From Pseudovirgaria hyperparasitica (taxonomy: Eukaryota > Ascomycota > Dothideomycetes > Acrospermales > Acrospermaceae): a stretch of 64,000 nt of DNA. Positions 60,930-64,000 of this stretch are shown piece after piece (within the stretch, counting starts at the first letter, position 1; every line of letters begins with the position of its first letter). Where the stretch lies: the NCBI RefSeq assembly GCF_010093815.1, contig NW_022985566.1, positions 424,206 through 488,205 of the forward strand, given 5' to 3'. The position numbers were made by a program, and so were the translations under genes. The notes beneath the pieces were generated by a model. It made no database searches. It saw only the letters and a list, made by a program, of their open reading frames with translations, and was not told where the DNA came from.

Positions 60930-63002
60930 AACCCTTATAACTTATAGACGCAACTATAATAGAGAGGTAATCCGCTAAATAGTATATTAAACTATAGGCT
61001 AGACCTATCGAGGTCCCTCGTAGATAATATTAGACTATAATACTTAATAGTAGGTCGGCCACTAACGTTATATCGACCTAATAAGCACGAGAACTTAACG
61101 CCGACATCTAAGCTCTAATAGGTGCTATATTCTATAGTATCGATGGTCCTATTAAGTTATATAGCACCTATACTATTAAATACGGCATCTAGGATAGCGG
61201 AGGAAAATAGAAACTCTACTACTTAACCTTTATTATGGTAGATAGTCCCTTTAACATAATTCTAGGTATACTATAGCTTAAGAAATATAATCTAAAACTA
61301 GACTTTCTTAAGAAGATAGCTAGCTGGCGTATAAACCCACCTTAATAGGAACTAGTATAGCTTATTAACGATAAATAATTCTAGAAAGATTATAAGAAGG
61401 CGATCTCTACTATCTACGTACTCTTACTTATATAAAATAGTAAGCTTAGTATTAAAGTAGACGAAAACCTACTATATTAGTATAAAATATACTAATATAT
61501 CGCGTTAGTAATAGATTCCTCCGAACTACCTTAATACTAACCTACCGACCTTACTATTAATCTTAAAGATAGCTAGTAACCTCTATATAGATCTATCTAC
61601 CCTCTTTTAGAATCTAAGTTATAAGCCCTTCGAGAATATATTAAAAAGAACCTTACGTAAGGATAGATTAGGCCTAGTATATCCCTAGCTAGAGCTCTAA
61701 TCCTCTTTATAAAGAAGAAGGATAGGAGCCTCTATCTATATATCGACTACTATAGCCTAAATAATATTACGCGAAAGAATCGTTATCTACTATCTCTTAT
61801 CTCCGAGTCTATTAATAGACTAGAACGTATAAAGATCTTTACTAAGCTCGATCTACGTAACGTCTACTATCGCCTTTATATTAAGGAAGGCGACGAATAG
61901 AAAACGGCTTTTAGGACCTATTATAGATACTTTAAGTATACTATGGTCCCTTTTAGACTAACTAACGCGCTAGACACCTTCTAAGCGTATATTAATAACG
62001 CGCTAGTAGGCCTACTCGACACGACATATATCATGTACCTAGATAATATTCTTATCTTCTTAGATAATAAGGAGAAGTATATCTAGTACGTATATATAGT
62101 CCTAGATAGGCTAGAAAAGTATAAGCTATATATTAAGCTATCTAAATGCGAGTTCTATTAGAACTATATTAACTTTCTTAGCTTCGTTATTACTAATTAA
62201 GGTATAACCATAGAAAGAGATAGAGTTACTACTATTATAGACTAGCCTAAACTAAAATCTATTCGAGATATACGTGTCTTTATTAGCTTCGCTAACTACT
62301 ACCGAAAATTTATTAAATACTTCTCCCGTTTAGCCGCACTACTTAATACGCGTACTACTACTACTAACTCGTCTATTACGGTCCGTGGTAGATAGAAATA
62401 GCGTAATATTAAATTATAATCTATTAAATTAACTAAGGTTAAAAGAACATCCTTTAAGAAGATTAAAGAAGTATTTATAACCACCCTATTACTAGTATAC
62501 TTTAACCTAACTAAACCTATTCGCGTCGAAACTAATATATTAGAATTTATAATCTCGGGTATACTCTCCTAGCCTAGACTAATAGAGTCTAAAAAGGTCT
62601 AATAGTATCTAGTTATATTCTTCTCGCGTAAGATAGCCGACGTCGAGACTAGATATACTATTTATAACTAAGAGCTACTAGTAATAGTAGAGTCGTTTAA
62701 GTAGTAGTAATATTATCTTAAAGGTACTATATATAACGTTAAGTTACTAACTAATTACTATAACTTAAAGGGGTTTATAAGTATAATAGTTTTAAATCAT
62801 CGATAGGTTCGATAGGCTAAGTAGCTTATAAATTTCTACTTTATAATCTACTATTAATCTAGAAGTATAAACCTAGCTAATAGAATATTAAGAAGACCTA
62901 ACTATAAAGAAGGCGCCTAGAATTATAGTAGCTATAGGGTTCTAGAGTAGCTATAGGCCTAACTCTTAAGAATAAGGTTAGATAATAAGTTATCCGACGA
63001 TT
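60930..63002 (+). pseudogene. pol: element D protease, RT and RNase H
   Basis: Uninterrupted relative of 9174-10967 plus 29800-30070. The RT box at 62036-62047 reads YLDN. The stretch 62690-62720 (TAATATTATCTTAAAGG) is the intact target of B1. Ends at the A5 insertion. Confidence 0.75.
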
Positions 63003-63230
63003 TGTAAGAATAGGGTTATTGGATAGTAGTGTAGCTAGATAGAACAATGGGGTGTATTCTATTATAGAATAAATTACTACCGAACCCTTTCGGTAGGAAT
63101 CCGAGAGTATATATATAAAGGGACGCCGATCTATCTAGCACGTAACTATTTACCGCCCTTCACGTCACCTTCTAACCCTATTAGCTAAGGTATATATAGG
63201 TCGAGTTCTACCTAAGACTAAGTCCTAATA
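63003..63230 (-). repeat. A5 3' LTR
   Basis: 228 bp, TGTAAGAATAGG to AGTCCTAATA on the plus strand, moderately mutated. Confidence 0.9.
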
Positions 63231-63713
63231 ATTATTCCTTCCCTCTAGGAAGCTACCCTTAGCGACCTAGATTATTACCTATCCCTATATCCCTATCCTA
63301 AGTCTCGTAAGACCTTAGTCGTTCTCTACGCTTCGTCTTAGATACTTACCAATATTCGCCGATCTAAGATTTATATAAGCGTTTCCTAATAAACTAGATT
63401 TTATCTATCTTAACTTCTTATATAGGTAAGATTACCTAATTAGGCCTAGCGTATCACGTGATATAATTAGATAAGCCTAGATGCTACCTATATTAAAATC
63501 TTTTCTTAGAAATATTCCTTTCTTTAAAAAACCTCTTAACTCTTTATAGAGTTTTTTAGATTATTAGGTATATTACCCGATCCTTATAGATATAGATTTA
63601 TATAGATTTACTATAATTTAGTACGATTTATATAATTTACTAATTTTCGTGCCGTCCTTAGCTAGTAATAATATAATTTATAATAATCTATATAAATTAA
63701 TAATAATTATAAT

Positions 63714-64000
63714 ATAGTTTCCCGAAATCTCGACGCTCTAAAGTAATTAGCGCGGAAATAGGCGCCTTTAAATAATCCCTATCTCGTATACGTTACTAAT
63801 ATATTAAAAGCTATTAATCTACCCCGACCTAGGCCGGGCTCTAATAATCTAGCTATATATTATTATAGTTATCGCTTTCCGTCGTACGTTACTCACGGTA
63901 GTACTAAATCTATAATATATAGTACTTATATAACTAAGAAGCGTTATTACTTATAGGTATTTAAGTAAGTTCGAAGAACTTTACGTAGATTTACTTATAT
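63714..64000 (+). pseudogene. A5 antisense accessory gene, 5' part
   Basis: First exon, first intron and start of exon 2 of the A antisense gene, with ATA at the start position. Cut by the window edge. Confidence 0.45.

Larger units (their letters stand above)
59254..63002 (+). mobile_element. Element D: C-related chromovirus, 5' half
   Basis: Begins TGTTAGGGCTAAC with a 240-bp LTR (59254-59493), inserted in A4 at CGTAG. The interior aligns along its length with element C (gag, protease, RT, RNase H), but the first half of the LTR has diverged, so it is treated as a separate subfamily. A5 interrupts it at 63003. Its 3' half is outside the window. Confidence 0.82.
63003..64000 (-). mobile_element. 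Element A copy 5 (A5), 3' end only
   Basis: Minus-strand A element running off the window. Its 3' LTR is 63003-63230; left target copy is CGATT (62998-63002). The antisense gene starts at about 63714. Confidence 0.85.

Noticed and set aside
1-64000. tRNA, rRNA or host genes
   Set aside because: None was seen; all long frames fall inside transposable elements or the orphan insertion.

Overview
The window looks like part of an AT-rich, gene-poor block from a filamentous ascomycete (Pezizomycotina). No intact host gene, tRNA or rRNA is visible. Almost every base belongs to a nested stack of LTR retrotransposons in which CpA/TpG has become TpA: Gln and Trp codons read as TAA/TAG/TGA, Cys TGY as TAY, His CAY as TAY and Met ATG as ATA. 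That is the signature of repeat-induced point mutation (RIP). Short introns (GT...CTAAT...AG, 62-73 nt) inside accessory genes also fit an ascomycete.

Four element families are named here A-D. A is a 7.38-kb Ty3/gypsy chromovirus (228-bp LTR, 5-bp target duplication, TSD) whose pol ends in a chromodomain and an AT-hook. C is an ~8.05-kb chromovirus (238-bp LTR). D is a relative of C with a diverged 240-bp LTR. B is an 11.44-kb gypsy-type element (372-bp LTR, 4-bp TSD) of the fungal group with an FLDDLG reverse-transcriptase motif, and it carries an extra ORF of about 1,000 codons. There is also one 152-bp solo LTR and one 2.4-kb insertion of unknown kind.

Layout: 1-116 is a short flank. Element A4 (minus) begins at about 117, but C inserted 2 bp into its LTR, so A4 resumes at 53230. 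C runs 119-53226 and contains A1 (1786-9168, minus), B1 (10968-29795, plus, itself holding A2 at 17519-24901), A3 (31315-38698, plus) and, in its 3' LTR, B2 (41649-53089, minus). A4 then continues to 59253, carrying the solo LTR (53319-53470) and the 2.4-kb insertion (56015-58397). D enters A4 at 59254 and is interrupted by A5 (63003 to the window end, minus). Target duplications and uninterrupted sister copies support most joins.

The most interesting content is accessory. (1) B carries a downstream sense ORF with a motif set resembling 2-oxoglutarate/Fe(II) dioxygenases. (2) A carries, in all five copies, an antisense gene between pol and the 3' LTR that reads through two phase-consistent introns (about 201 codons). 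(3) C carries an unrelated antisense frame in the same position, also with an intron. (4) A, and more weakly C/D, shows complementarity between the LTR transcript start and the primer site next to the 5' LTR, the arrangement of self-priming Tf1/sushi-type elements. (5) A 33-37-nt palindrome recurs at separate places in B and in the unrelated 2.4-kb insertion. (6) That insertion encodes an unrecognised ~700-codon frame. All coding regions are decayed; family calls come from motif reading by eye, without database search.
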